From assembly GCF_001514125.1 (NCBI RefSeq), contig NZ_KQ948560.1:1-64000 (forward strand): DNA of 64,000 nucleotides, read 5' to 3'. Shown here piece after piece: positions 9,010 to 18,367 of the stretch. The notes under the pieces were generated by a model. That model was not told the DNA's origin and did not search any database. It saw nothing but the letters and a program-made list of their open reading frames with translations. Every line of letters begins with the position of its first letter. Within the stretch, counting starts at the first letter, position 1. This DNA comes from Streptomyces longwoodensis (GTDB lineage Bacteria; Actinomycetota; Actinomycetes; Streptomycetales; Streptomycetaceae). The position numbers were made by a program, and so were the translations under genes.

Positions 9010-12000
9010 CCCGGGCGCCGGAGGTGTGCCGTTCGGCCGCCTCCTCCAGCAGGCGCAGGGTGTCCGCCGGGGCGAGGGCCGTCCCGCGGGCGCGCTCGGC
9101 CGCGTAGGCCCGCTCCCCCAGGCCCTCGCGGGCGGCCCGCACCGTGCGCTCGGCGCGGGCGCGCTCGGGCGAGGGGCGCGGGTGGCCGCCGCGCAGCCGG
9201 TCGGCGGCCGCCGTCAGCCGGGCCGCGCGCGCCAGGTCGCCCACGTCGGCCAAGAGCTCCGCCGCGGTGTCCACGACCGCCGCGGTGACCGCCTCCGAGC
9301 AGTGGTCGGCGACCGCCCGGCGCAGGGTCCCGGCGAGGATCGGCAGGCCGCGGGCGGGCCCGGACTCGGCGGCCGTGACCTGCGCGTCGACCAGGTCCAG
9401 CGCCACCAGGAACTGCGGGGGCGGCGTGCCCTCGCCGCACACCCGCCGCACCTCGGTGCACAGCTCCCGCGCGCGGGCGGCGTCCTCCTCGTCGAGCGCG
9501 ATGTGGGCCCGCAGCAGCAGGACGAACGCCCGGGCGTCGGTCACGCCGTAGCGGTCGGCGGACTCGCTCGCCTCGTCGAGCGAGGTGCGCGCGGCACCTA
9601 CGTCGCCCGCGCGGTAGGCGATCTCCGCCAGCCGGGCGAGCAGGAACGGCGTCTCGGTGTGGGCGCCGACCTCGTGGGCGAGCCGCAGGGCCTCGCGGTA
9701 CGCGCTCTCCGCCTCGGCGGACCGGCCGCGCGCCATGGCCGCCTCGCCGACGGCGCTGGACACCTGGGCGCGCACCCAGCGGTCGCCTACCCGGCGGGCG
9801 AGGTCGCGCAGCTCGGCCAGGTCCTCGTCCACGCCGAGCAGGCCGCCCGGTGAGTCGACCACCATGTGCGTGCGGAACATCAGGGCGCAGGCCAGCTCCC
9901 ATTCCCCGCCGTGCGCGCGGCAGGTGGCGACCGCCTGGTCGAGGATGCCCAGCACCTCCGCGCGGTCGAGGTCGGTGGTGCCGCCGTGCTGGAAGAGGGT
10001 GACCGGCCAGACCAGTCCGGGCATGCGGGCCGCGTCGGGGCCGCCCCGCTCGAACCAGGCCCGCAGGCGCCCGACGAAACGCTGCCGGCGCGGGTCGCGC
10101 GACAGGGCCTCCTCGCCCGCCTCGGAGAGCAGGAACACGTGCAGCATCCGCAGGTTCATCCGCTGGGCGTGGCGCGGGTGGCCCTCCTCGCCGTCCGCGT
10201 GGGCGAGGAAGGCGTCCACGGGGTCGATGCCGGACGCGAGCGCGGGCAGCTCCGCCACCTCCCGCGACCCGGCCCTTGGACCAGATGACGGGTCGACGCC
10301 CAGGGCGTCGAGGGCCGCGCCCAGGCGGAGGGTGCGGTCGACCCAGTCGGCGCCCTCGTGGCGGTAGTTGCGCAGCCACCAGAACCAGCCCATCGCCAGG
10401 CAGAGCGCGCCGGCCTCCTCCTCGGCGCCCGCCGCCAGGGCGCGGTCGGTCGCCGCCCGGATGTTGTCGAGCTCCGTCTCCAGGCGGGCGATCCACGGGA
10501 GTTGCCCGGCCGAGCGCAGCAGGGGGTCGGCCCGCTCGGCGAGCGACCGGGCCCACGCGCGGTGGCGGCGCTCGGCCTGCGCGCGCAGTGCGGGGACCTC
10601 GGCGGCGCGCTCGTCGGCGTACTCGTGGATGGTCTCCAGCATGCGGTAGCGCATGCCGCCGCCGCGCGCGTCCGGGGCCGCGACGACGAGGGACTTGTCG
10701 ACGAGCGCCCCGACCAGCTCGGCGACCGGCCCCGAGCAGACCGCCTCGGCGGCCTCCAGGTCCCAGCCGCCGGCGAACACGGACAGCTCGCGCAGCACGG
10801 TCCGCTCCGGCTCGTCGAGCAGGTCCCAGGACCAGTCGACGACCGCGCGCAGGGTCTGCTGGCGGGGCAGGACCGTGCGGCTGCCGGAGGTGAGCAGACG
10901 GAAGCGGTCGTCGAGGCGGTCGGCGATCTGGCGGGGGGTGAGCAGCCTCAGGCGGGCCGCCGCCAGTTCGATGGCGAGCGGCAGCCCGTCCAGGCGGCGG
11001 CAGATCTCGGCCACCGCGGCCTCGTCCCGCAGCGCGTCGGCCGCGTCGGGACGCACGGCGGCCGCGCGCTCCCGGAAGAGGCGGTGCGCCGGGCCGGGGA
11101 GGAGGGGCTCGACCGGGCGGACCGACTCGCCGGGGACACCCAGGGGTTCACGGCTGGTGGCGAGGATCGTGAGGCCCGGGCAGCGGGTCAGCAGGGTCTC
11201 GGCGAGGGCGGCGGCCGCGCCGATGACGTGTTCGCAGTTGTCCAGGATCAGGAGTTCGCTGCGCGGGGCGCAGTACTCGACGAGCAGGGCGACCGGGTCG
11301 TCCTGCGGGGCCGCCAGCTCGGAGGTCAGCAGCACGGTCTCGCGCAGACCGAGGGCGCTGACCACCGCGCCCGGCACCGCCTCCGGCCGGTCGAGCGGCG
11401 CCAGCTCGACCAGCCAGGCCTGCGGGAGCCCGGCGGCGGCTTCCTCGGCGAGACGGGTCTTCCCCGAACCGCCCGGTCCGGTGAGCGTGACCAGGCGGGC
11501 CCTGTGCACATCGGAACGAATCGCCGCGATCTCCGGTTCCCGGCCCACGAAAGAGGTGAGGCGCGGACGGAGGTTGCCGGTGCGGGCCGGGGGCCCCGGA
11601 GCAGGGGCCGGGGCGCTGTCGGGGTCGGGCTCGGGGTCGGCAGCCCGCTCCCCGCCGCCCGCGGGACCGGTGGCCGTGCCCTCTTCGCCACCGGCCGCCC
11701 GCTGGAGCAGCTCCGCGTGCAGCGCCCGCAGTTCACGTCCCGGGTCGGCGCCCAGGCCCTCGGCCAGGGCCCGACGGGCGCTCTCGTACGCGGCGAGGGC
11801 GTCCGCGCCCCGGCCCGTGTCGTGCAGGGCGCGGATGAGCAGGGCGTGCAGCGGCTCGTCGTACGGGTGCGCGGCGGTCAGTTCCGTCAGGCGCGGTACG
11901 GCCTCCCGGGCGCGGCCGAGGAGGAGGTCGGCCTCGGCGCGGGCGCGGGTGGCCTCCAGGCGCAGGGCGTCCGGGCGGGCGGCCGGGGTGCGGTCGGGGA

Positions 12001-12412
12001 GGTCGGCGAGGGCGGGTCCGCGCCACAGGGCGAGGGCGTCGTCGAGGGCGCGGGCGGCGGTGTGCGCGTCACCGTGCCGGAGGGCCCGGGTGCCCTCCCG
12101 GACGAGGCGCTCGAAGACGAACAGGTCCACGTCGTCCTCGGTCGCGGTGAGGCGGTAGCCGCCGGGCTCGGAGACGACCCCGTCCTTGCCGACGGTCCGG
12201 CGCAGCCGGCCGACCAGGGCCTGGAGGGCGGCGTGGGCGTCCTGCGGCGGGTCGTCGGACCAGATCCCGTCGATCAGGGTCCCGGGGGTGACGGTACGGC
12301 CGGGCCGCAGGGCGAGGACCGTGAGCAGCGCGCGGAGGCGGGCGCCGGGGATGGGTAGGGCTGTGCCCTGGTCGTCCGCTGTCTGGGTGACGCCCAGGAT
12401 CCTGTACCGCAC
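8996..12412 (-). CDS. AfsR/SARP-like regulator: BTAD, NB-ARC ATPase and TPR domains
   Basis: 1138 residues. An OmpR-type winged helix lies at the N-terminus (VRYRILGVTQ... to ~95), a bacterial transcriptional activation domain at ~100-245 (ADLLLGRAREAVPRLTELTA), an ATPase with Walker A GPGGSGKTRLAEEA and Walker B LLILDNCEHV (about 295-420), the ATSREPL sensor motif, and a C-terminal array of TPR-like helices. Large SARP regulators of this type couple ATP binding to activation of secondary metabolite or developmental genes. GTG 12412 is preferred (ATG 12421 sits directly on the GGGGAG ribosome site). No biosynthetic cluster is adjacent, so the target is unknown. Confidence 0.78.
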   Translation of the reverse strand: MRYRILGVTQTADDQGTALPIPGARLRALLTVLALRPGRTVTPGTLIDGIWSDDPPQDAHAALQALVGRLRRTVGKDGVVSEPGGYRLTATEDDVDLFVFERLVREGTRALRHGDAHTAARALDDALALWRGPALADLPDRTPAARPDALRLEATRARAEADLLLGRAREAVPRLTELTAAHPYDEPLHALLIRALHDTGRGADALAAYESARRALAEGLGADPGRELRALHAELLQRAAGGEEGTATGPAGGGERAADPEPDPDSAPAPAPGPPARTGNLRPRLTSFVGREPEIAAIRSDVHRARLVTLTGPGGSGKTRLAEEAAAGLPQAWLVELAPLDRPEAVPGAVVSALGLRETVLLTSELAAPQDDPVALLVEYCAPRSELLILDNCEHVIGAAAALAETLLTRCPGLTILATSREPLGVPGESVRPVEPLLPGPAHRLFRERAAAVRPDAADALRDEAAVAEICRRLDGLPLAIELAAARLRLLTPRQIADRLDDRFRLLTSGSRTVLPRQQTLRAVVDWSWDLLDEPERTVLRELSVFAGGWDLEAAEAVCSGPVAELVGALVDKSLVVAAPDARGGGMRYRMLETIHEYADERAAEVPALRAQAERRHRAWARSLAERADPLLRSAGQLPWIARLETELDNIRAATDRALAAGAEEEAGALCLAMGWFWWLRNYRHEGADWVDRTLRLGAALDALGVDPSSGPRAGSREVAELPALASGIDPVDAFLAHADGEEGHPRHAQRMNLRMLHVFLLSEAGEEALSRDPRRQRFVGRLRAWFERGGPDAARMPGLVWPVTLFQHGGTTDLDRAEVLGILDQAVATCRAHGGEWELACALMFRTHMVVDSPGGLLGVDEDLAELRDLARRVGDRWVRAQVSSAVGEAAMARGRSAEAESAYREALRLAHEVGAHTETPFLLARLAEIAYRAGDVGAARTSLDEASESADRYGVTDARAFVLLLRAHIALDEEDAARARELCTEVRRVCGEGTPPPQFLVALDLVDAQVTAAESGPARGLPILAGTLRRAVADHCSEAVTAAVVDTAAELLADVGDLARAARLTAAADRLRGGHPRPSPERARAERTVRAAREGLGERAYAAERARGTALAPADTLRLLEEAAERHTSGARVRSS

Positions 12413-12495
12413 GGCCCCCATTCTCCCCGCACCCCGATCCCAGGACCCAGCTTTTCGAACCCCCGTCCGACAGCACCGGCGCCCATGCTGTCTGA

Positions 12496-12614
12496 GGGGC
12501 GCGGGGAACTGCGCAAAACCCCCCACCCACCCGCACCCGAAAGCCGCACCCCCGCCACCCCAACCCAATAGGGGCGCGGGGAACTGCGCAAAACCCCCCA
12601 CCCACCCGCACCCG
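12496..12614. repeat. Two copies of a 44-bp dispersed Streptomyces-type repeat
   Basis: Positions 12496-12539 and 12571-12614 are identical 44-mers beginning GGGGCGCGGGGAACTGCGC and continuing through AAAACCCCCC to CACCCGCACCCG, with start points 75 bp apart. The element lies between the promoter side of the AfsR-like gene and the 3-prime end of the asparagine-synthase-like gene. Similar GGGGCGCGGGGAACTGCGC elements are scattered in intergenic regions of many streptomycete genomes (from memory). GCGC/GCGC pairing suggests a transcribed hairpin, perhaps acting in termination. Confidence 0.75.
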
Positions 12615-12653
12615 GCGACGAAAAGAACCCCCCACCCAGCGCCCCGCCCCCGC

Positions 12654-14795
12654 TCAACCCCCAGAGGACAACGCACTGCGCAGGGGCGCGATCCCCGCCG
12701 GCACCGCCCGCGCCCGCGCCGGCGTCCCCGTCCAGCAGGTGCCCCGCCGGGACAGCAGGCGGCGCAGCCACAGTTCGAGGGAGACGAGGTCGGCCAGACC
12801 GTCGAGCGGCAGGGGTTCACCGGCCGCCGCGCTGCGCACCGCCGTGCGGACCACGCGCGCCTCCACCAGGCCCGCCTCCGCGAGCAGCGGCGTGTCGAAG
12901 AGCCCGAGGAGGGAGTCGGCCGCCACGCGCAGCCCCGCGCGCGCGGCGGCGGTGACCGTGCTCTGCGAGGGCGCGCCCCAGCCGGGCGGGAGGTCGGCCA
13001 CCCCGGCGCCCTTGAGGACGGTCCGCAGGATCGCGGCGCGGGCGCCGGGCTGGACGCGCAGGGTCTCCGGCAGGGCGCGGCACGCGCGCACGACCTGGTT
13101 GTCGAGGAACGGCGTGTGCAGGCGCTGGAAGCGGATCTCGGCGGCCTGTTCCAGCACGCGCAGGTCACCGGCGGTGCGGGCGAGGGCCGCCCGCGCGCGG
13201 TGGTCGCCGGGCCGTTCGCCGGGGCCGCCCCCGGAGCGGGTCGCCGCGCTCTGGAGGCGAACCGATACTTCGGCCAGTGCCTCGCCCGTCAGCCAACGGG
13301 CGGCCGGTCCGGGGCTGCCCCAGGCCAGCGCCGCCAGCGAGGCGCCGACCGCGCTGCCGTAGTCGTCGAAGCGCCGGTCGCGCAGCCGCTCGGCGAGGCT
13401 CTCCACGCCCGTGCGGTACGGCGTGCGGGCCAGCCGGCGGGCGGCGCCGTACACGCGCGCGGGGACGAACACCGAGCCGTCCGCCTTGGTCAGCGCGGCG
13501 ACGGGACGCACCAGGTGGCGGCGCTTGCGGTCCATCAGCAGGTCGGCGAGACGGGCCGGGTGGGCGTCGAGGACCTGGCGGGCGCCGTGGCCGGTGAAGT
13601 GGTCGGCGCTGCCGGCGGCGAGCCGCGCGCGGTGGCGGGCGGTGGTCACCAGGCTGGGGCCGGGTTCATCGGTGAGCGGGCCGTCGAGGTCGGCGTACGG
13701 GAGGGTGTCCTCGGCGCCGGTCACGACGACGTGGTGCAGCCGCGGGTTGGCCGCGAGGGCGCCGGCGCGTTCGAGCTCGGCCTCCTGGCCGCCGACGGCG
13801 AGGTCGTTGAAGGTGACCGCGAGGAGGCGCTCGCCGGCGCCGGTGCCGTGGCCGAGGACCGTGCCGGGCATCCCGGGCAGCCCCGCCGCCAGCAGGGCCA
13901 GGGTGCCGGAGGCCGGGCCGCCGGACAGGTCGGCGCCGATGCCCGGGACGGGCATGCCCCGGGCGGCCCTGCGCTCGGCCGGTCCCATGCCGGGCACCGG
14001 GCCGGGGTCGATGTCGGCGCCGGGGACGTGGCGCGGCGCGGACAGACGCGCGCGTACCGCTTCCACGAGGGCGTCGCGGACGCCGTCGACCGCGCGGTCG
14101 GGGTCGACGGGGGCCGCCGCGACGGCGATGGAGGCGACCGGCTCGTACCCGGCGATCTCGCGCGCCCCCGCGCGCAGGATCAGCGCGTGCCCCGGCGGAA
14201 TGCGCCGCACGCCGTCGTACGGGGTGGAGTCGAGCAGGGCGGCCGGTACGTCGGGGGCGGCCAGCAGTGCGGCGAGGTGGCCGTAGTCGAGGTTGGCCTC
14301 GACGAGGTCGGCCAGCGGCAGGGCGGCCGTGGCGTAGGCGGTGCCGCCCGCCCAGGGGGTGTGGAAGACCGGCCGGGCGCCGGCCAGGTCGCCGCAGACG
14401 GTGATGCGGCGGCCGACCTGCACGACGGCGGTGTAGCTGCCGGGCCAGGCCGTCAGGTGACGCAGTGCGCCCCCGCGCGCGGCGAGCAGGCCCACGCGCA
14501 GTTGTTCGTCGGAGGCGCCGCACATGCCGAGGACGGCGATCCGGGTGCGCTCGTCGGCGCGCACCACGCGCACCTCGTCGGGGCGCCAGTCGCCGACCGC
14601 CCACAGCGGGTCGGGGTCGCCCCACAGCAGCTGGGAGCCGACGGGGTGCATCGTCTCGCCGTCGGGGCCGACCGCACCGCCCCGCTCGCCGTGGCCGGCG
14701 TACGCGTCGGGGCCGCCGTAGGTGTCGTACCCGCCGAAAGCGCCCGGTCTGCCGCGGCCGTCGGCGGTACTGCTCCACCCCACCAACCACCGCAT
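12654..14795 (-). CDS. Asparagine synthase-like protein lacking the glutaminase cysteine
   Basis: 713 residues. The C-terminal half has the ATP-pyrophosphatase loop D-L-S-G-G-P-A-S-G-T (about residue 310), corresponding to SGGxDS of asparagine synthetases and lasso-peptide cyclases. The N-terminus resembles a class II glutaminase fold but starts M-R-W-L-V-G-W, with no Cys2, so glutamine hydrolysis should be impossible. It may use free ammonia or form another amide or ester bond. ATG 14795 follows GGAGGC. I recall homologues at this locus in streptomycetes being annotated as sporulation-associated (SCO4114). No lasso precursor or protease gene is nearby. Confidence 0.75.
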   Translation of the reverse strand: MRWLVGWSSTADGRGRPGAFGGYDTYGGPDAYAGHGERGGAVGPDGETMHPVGSQLLWGDPDPLWAVGDWRPDEVRVVRADERTRIAVLGMCGASDEQLRVGLLAARGGALRHLTAWPGSYTAVVQVGRRITVCGDLAGARPVFHTPWAGGTAYATAALPLADLVEANLDYGHLAALLAAPDVPAALLDSTPYDGVRRIPPGHALILRAGAREIAGYEPVASIAVAAAPVDPDRAVDGVRDALVEAVRARLSAPRHVPGADIDPGPVPGMGPAERRAARGMPVPGIGADLSGGPASGTLALLAAGLPGMPGTVLGHGTGAGERLLAVTFNDLAVGGQEAELERAGALAANPRLHHVVVTGAEDTLPYADLDGPLTDEPGPSLVTTARHRARLAAGSADHFTGHGARQVLDAHPARLADLLMDRKRRHLVRPVAALTKADGSVFVPARVYGAARRLARTPYRTGVESLAERLRDRRFDDYGSAVGASLAALAWGSPGPAARWLTGEALAEVSVRLQSAATRSGGGPGERPGDHRARAALARTAGDLRVLEQAAEIRFQRLHTPFLDNQVVRACRALPETLRVQPGARAAILRTVLKGAGVADLPPGWGAPSQSTVTAAARAGLRVAADSLLGLFDTPLLAEAGLVEARVVRTAVRSAAAGEPLPLDGLADLVSLELWLRRLLSRRGTCWTGTPARARAVPAGIAPLRSALSSGG

Positions 14796-15487
14796 CGACG
14801 CCTCCACGGACTGTGGACAACCAGTGCACCGTACGAACGGTTCACCATGCTGCCACGAAGAACGCGCCGCGGAGCGAAGGCGGGACGGCTTGTGATCCGG
14901 GGAACGCACTGGCGCACGGGCGCCCCCACCGGCTCGGGCGCCCGCGTGCGATTCCGTCACTGCGATGTGAATGCGCCCCCGTTGCGCTCCCCCAAAACGC
15001 CCCGTGCGCCCTCGATTTCCGTGGTGGGAGGCGTGATGCAGCGGCGGACCCGAGGGCGATTTTTGGCCAAATCCCGTGCGCGCAAAGGATGTTGGAGCAG
15101 CTTCGCACACGCTCCGTGCACAGCGGCGCCGCGTCGTCGGCGCGTCGGCCCGGGAGACGGGCAGCGCCTCCCGGACCGCTCCGCCGCCCGCGGGGATGAA
15201 GGCGGCGGTGTCCCCCAGCCCACTGGATCCAGTACAGCGGGCCGACCCACGCACGGCCATGGAACCGCTCCCGGAGTGGCCGGAGAAGAGCGCACGCACG
15301 GGCGCACGGCCACACACCAGGAGCACGCCGCAACAGTGCGTACGGAACGCCGCCCTCACGTACGGACCACAATCCCGCCATCCGGAAGAATGCCCCTTAA
15401 CCCTTGGGATGCGGCGAACTACGCTGGGTTTACGAATGCCGCGTGGTTATGCCATCGCGGCAGCCGTCTGTGTCGAGGGGTGGCGCA
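14796..15487. other. 692-bp gene-free region between two divergent developmental genes
   Basis: No convincing gene. The minus-strand frame of the asparagine-synthase-like gene stays open to about 15359, but this part has no start with a ribosome site and lacks family similarity. A/T-richer patches around 15055-15090 may hold promoters. Its length suggests complex regulation of the two flanking genes. Confidence 0.5.
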
Positions 15488-16912
15488 ATGTCCAGGGAGC
15501 AACGCGGGCCGAACGACAAACTCGGCGCCGTTCTCGCCCTCGCGGGAATCAGCAACGCCGGACTGGCGCGACGCGTCAACGACCTCGGGGCGCAACGCGG
15601 GTTGACGCTCCGCTACGACAAGACGTCGGTGGCGCGCTGGGTGTCGAAGGGCATGGTGCCGCAGGGAGCGGCGCCGCACCTCATCGCGGCCGCGATCGGC
15701 CAGAAGCTCGGCCGGCCCGTGCCGCTGCACGAGATCGGCCTCGCCGACGCCGACCCGGCGCCGGAGGTGGGCCTCGCCTTCCCCCGGGACGTCGGCCAGG
15801 CCGTGCGGTCGGCGACCGAGCTGTACCGGCTGGACCTCGCGGGCCGCCGCGCCGGGACCGGTGGCATCTGGCAGTCGCTGGCGGGCTCGTTCGCGGTGAG
15901 CGCCTACGCCACGCCCGCCTCGCGCTGGCTGATAACCCCGGCCGACAGCTCGGTCGCGCGCGAGGCGTACTCCTCGGAGGGCTCCGGCGCACCGCTCAAA
16001 GTCGGCCACAGCGACGTGCAGAAGCTGCGGGAGGCCGCCGAGGACGCCAGGCGCTGGGACTCCAAGTACGGGGGCGGCGACTGGCGTTCGTCCATGGTGC
16101 CCGAGTGCCTGCGGGTGGAGGCGGCGCCCCTGCTGCTCGGCTCCTACTCCGACGAGGTCGGCCGCGCGCTGTTCGGTGCGAGCGCCGAACTGACCCGGCT
16201 GGCCGGGTGGATGGCCTTCGACACCGGCCAGCAGGAGGCCGCCCAGCGGTACTACATCCAGGCGCTGCGGCTCGCCCGCGCCGCGGCCGACGTCCCCCTC
16301 GGGGGGTACGTGCTCGCGTCCATGTCCCTCCAGGCCACCTACCGGGGCTTCGGGGACGAGGGCGTCGACCTCGCGCAGGCCGCCCTGGAGCGCAACCGGG
16401 GCCTGGCCACGGCGCGCACGATGAGCTTCTTCCGGCTCGTCGAGGCGCGCGCCCACGCGCGTGCGGGGGACGCCCACGCGGCGGGCGCCGCGCTCAAGTC
16501 CGCCGAGGGATGGCTGGAACGCGCCCGGGAGGGCGACAACGACCCGTCCTGGCTCGGCTTCTACTCCTACGACCGCTTCGCCGCCGACGCCGCTGAGTGC
16601 TACCGCGACCTGAAGGCACCGCGCCAGGTCCGGCGGTTCACCGAGCAGGCGCTGTCGCAGCCGACGGAGGAGTTCGTCCGCTCGCACGGGCTGCGGCTGG
16701 TCGTCTCCGCGGTGGCCGAACTGGAGTCCGGCAACCTCGACGCGGCCTGCGAGCAGGGGGTGCGGGCCGTGGAGGTGGCCGGCCGGATCTCCTCCGCCCG
16801 CACCACCGAGTACGTCAAGGACCTCCTGCACCGGCTGGAGCCCTACGGTGACGAGCCGCGGGTCGTGGAGCTGCGGGAGCGGGCCCGGCCGCTGCTGATG
16901 GCCCCCGCGTAG
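15488..16912 (+). CDS. NsdA-like HTH and tetratricopeptide regulator
   Basis: 474 residues. The N-terminal 90 residues form an XRE-like helix-turn-helix (ISNAGLARRVNDLGAQRG ... DKTSVARWVSKG), and the rest is helical with TPR-like repeats (ALRLARAAADVPLG..., VDLAQAALERNRG, residues 210-460). This layout is that of NsdA/NsdB-type proteins, negative regulators of sporulation and antibiotic production in Streptomyces. ATG 15488 follows AGGGGTGG. The divergent partner is the asparagine-synthase-like gene, which suggests a shared developmental role. Direct DNA binding is inferred only. Confidence 0.7.
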   Translation: MSREQRGPNDKLGAVLALAGISNAGLARRVNDLGAQRGLTLRYDKTSVARWVSKGMVPQGAAPHLIAAAIGQKLGRPVPLHEIGLADADPAPEVGLAFPRDVGQAVRSATELYRLDLAGRRAGTGGIWQSLAGSFAVSAYATPASRWLITPADSSVAREAYSSEGSGAPLKVGHSDVQKLREAAEDARRWDSKYGGGDWRSSMVPECLRVEAAPLLLGSYSDEVGRALFGASAELTRLAGWMAFDTGQQEAAQRYYIQALRLARAAADVPLGGYVLASMSLQATYRGFGDEGVDLAQAALERNRGLATARTMSFFRLVEARAHARAGDAHAAGAALKSAEGWLERAREGDNDPSWLGFYSYDRFAADAAECYRDLKAPRQVRRFTEQALSQPTEEFVRSHGLRLVVSAVAELESGNLDAACEQGVRAVEVAGRISSARTTEYVKDLLHRLEPYGDEPRVVELRERARPLLMAPA

Positions 16913-17059
16913 GCCCCGCGCGGGCCCCCGACCGGGAGCGCCACGGGCGGGCCCCCACGGACCACCACCGCCCGCGCCCCGCCAGGAACACTCCTCCTCC
17001 CGCGTTTGAAGCCGCTGTCAGTGGCGCAGTGCACTATCGGGAGCGGGAGGTGGTGCCTG

Positions 17060-18271
17060 GTGGGAGCCGGGACGGCGTACGACGGTGACGTGCTGGTCGT
17101 GGGCGGGGGGATCGTCGGGCTGTCGACGGCGTACGCGATCACGCGGGCGGCGCCGGGGACACGCGTGACCGTGCTGGAGAAGGAGAGCGCGCCGGCCCGT
17201 CACCAGACGGGGCGCAACAGCGGGGTCATCCACAGCGGGATCTACTACCGGCCGGGGTCGCTCAAGGCGCGGTACGCGGTGCGGGGCGCCGCGGAGATGG
17301 TCAAGTTCTGCGCGGAGTACGACATCCCGCACGCGGTCACCGGCAAGCTGATCGTCGCCACCGGGCGGGACGAGCTGCCGCGGCTGCACGCGCTCGTGCA
17401 GCGCGGCCGGGAGAACGGCATCCCGGTCCAGGAGCTGAGCGGCGCGCAGATCGCGGAGTACGAACCCGAGGTGCGCGGCCTGGCCGCGATCCACGTGCGG
17501 ACGACCGGGATCTGCGACTACGGGGCCGTCGCACGGCAGCTCGCCGAGGCGTCCGGGGCGGAGATCCGGTACGGCGCGGAGGTCGTCCAGGTCGACCGGC
17601 GGGCCGGACTCGGGGTGGCCGTGCGCACCGCGCGCGGGGACGTCGTGCGCGCCCGGGTGCTGGTGAACTGCGCCGGGCTCCACTGCGACCGGATCGCCCG
17701 GCTGACCGGGGACGAGCCCGAGGTGCGCATCGTGCCGTTCCGCGGGGAGTACTACGAGCTGGCGCGGACCGAGCTGGTGCGCGGCCTGGTGTACCCGGTG
17801 CCCGACCCGGCGTTCCCGTTCCTCGGCGTGCACCTCACGCGCGGGATCGACGGGGGCGTGCACGTCGGCCCCAACGCGGTGCCGGCGCTCGCCCGCGAGG
17901 GGTACGGGTGGGGGGTCGTCCGGCCGGGGGAGGTCGCCCAGACCCTGGCGTGGCCCGGGGCGTGGCGGATGGGCCGGCAGCACTGGCGGTACGGACTCGG
18001 GGAGCTGCGCAGGTCGGTGTCCAAGGGGGCGTTCGTGGCGGCGGTGCGCCGGATGCTGCCCGCGGTGCGCGAAGAGGACCTGGTGCGGGCCGGCGCCGGC
18101 GTGCGGGCGCAGGCGGTGCTGCGGGACGGCGGGCTGGTGGACGACTTCCTGATCCGCGAGGGCGAGCGGGCGGTGCACGTGCTCAACGCGCCGTCCCCGG
18201 CCGCGACGGCGTCCCTGCCGATCGGCCGCGAGGTGGCCCGCCGGGCGCTGACCGTGCTGGAGTCCGCGTGA
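17060..18271 (+). CDS. lhgO: L-2-hydroxyglutarate oxidase
   Basis: 403 residues of the DAO family of FAD enzymes. The dinucleotide fold DVLVVGGGIVGLSTAYAI is at the N-terminus, followed by the LhgO-type block GRNSGVIHSGIYYRPGSLKA and a substrate-side GLHCDRIARLTGDE segment. LhgO oxidises L-2-hydroxyglutarate to 2-oxoglutarate and delivers electrons to the quinone pool, repairing a by-product of TCA enzymes. GTG 17060 is chosen because GGAGGT lies eight bases upstream, which makes the protein 18 residues shorter than the open frame. trmB follows in the same direction after about 100 bp. Confidence 0.85.
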   Translation: MGAGTAYDGDVLVVGGGIVGLSTAYAITRAAPGTRVTVLEKESAPARHQTGRNSGVIHSGIYYRPGSLKARYAVRGAAEMVKFCAEYDIPHAVTGKLIVATGRDELPRLHALVQRGRENGIPVQELSGAQIAEYEPEVRGLAAIHVRTTGICDYGAVARQLAEASGAEIRYGAEVVQVDRRAGLGVAVRTARGDVVRARVLVNCAGLHCDRIARLTGDEPEVRIVPFRGEYYELARTELVRGLVYPVPDPAFPFLGVHLTRGIDGGVHVGPNAVPALAREGYGWGVVRPGEVAQTLAWPGAWRMGRQHWRYGLGELRRSVSKGAFVAAVRRMLPAVREEDLVRAGAGVRAQAVLRDGGLVDDFLIREGERAVHVLNAPSPAATASLPIGREVARRALTVLESA

Positions 18272-18367
18272 GGGTGGCGGAGTGACGCGCGCGTGGAGGT
18301 GCCCGCAGCCCGGCCGGGGACGGTCCGCCGTGCCCCCGGTCCGCCGCCCCGTAAAATCGGTCCCACT

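Noticed and set aside
12186..15605. 1139-codon plus-strand frame over the AfsR-like and asparagine-synthase-like genes
   Set aside because: Antisense shadow without domains; both minus-strand genes show clear motifs.
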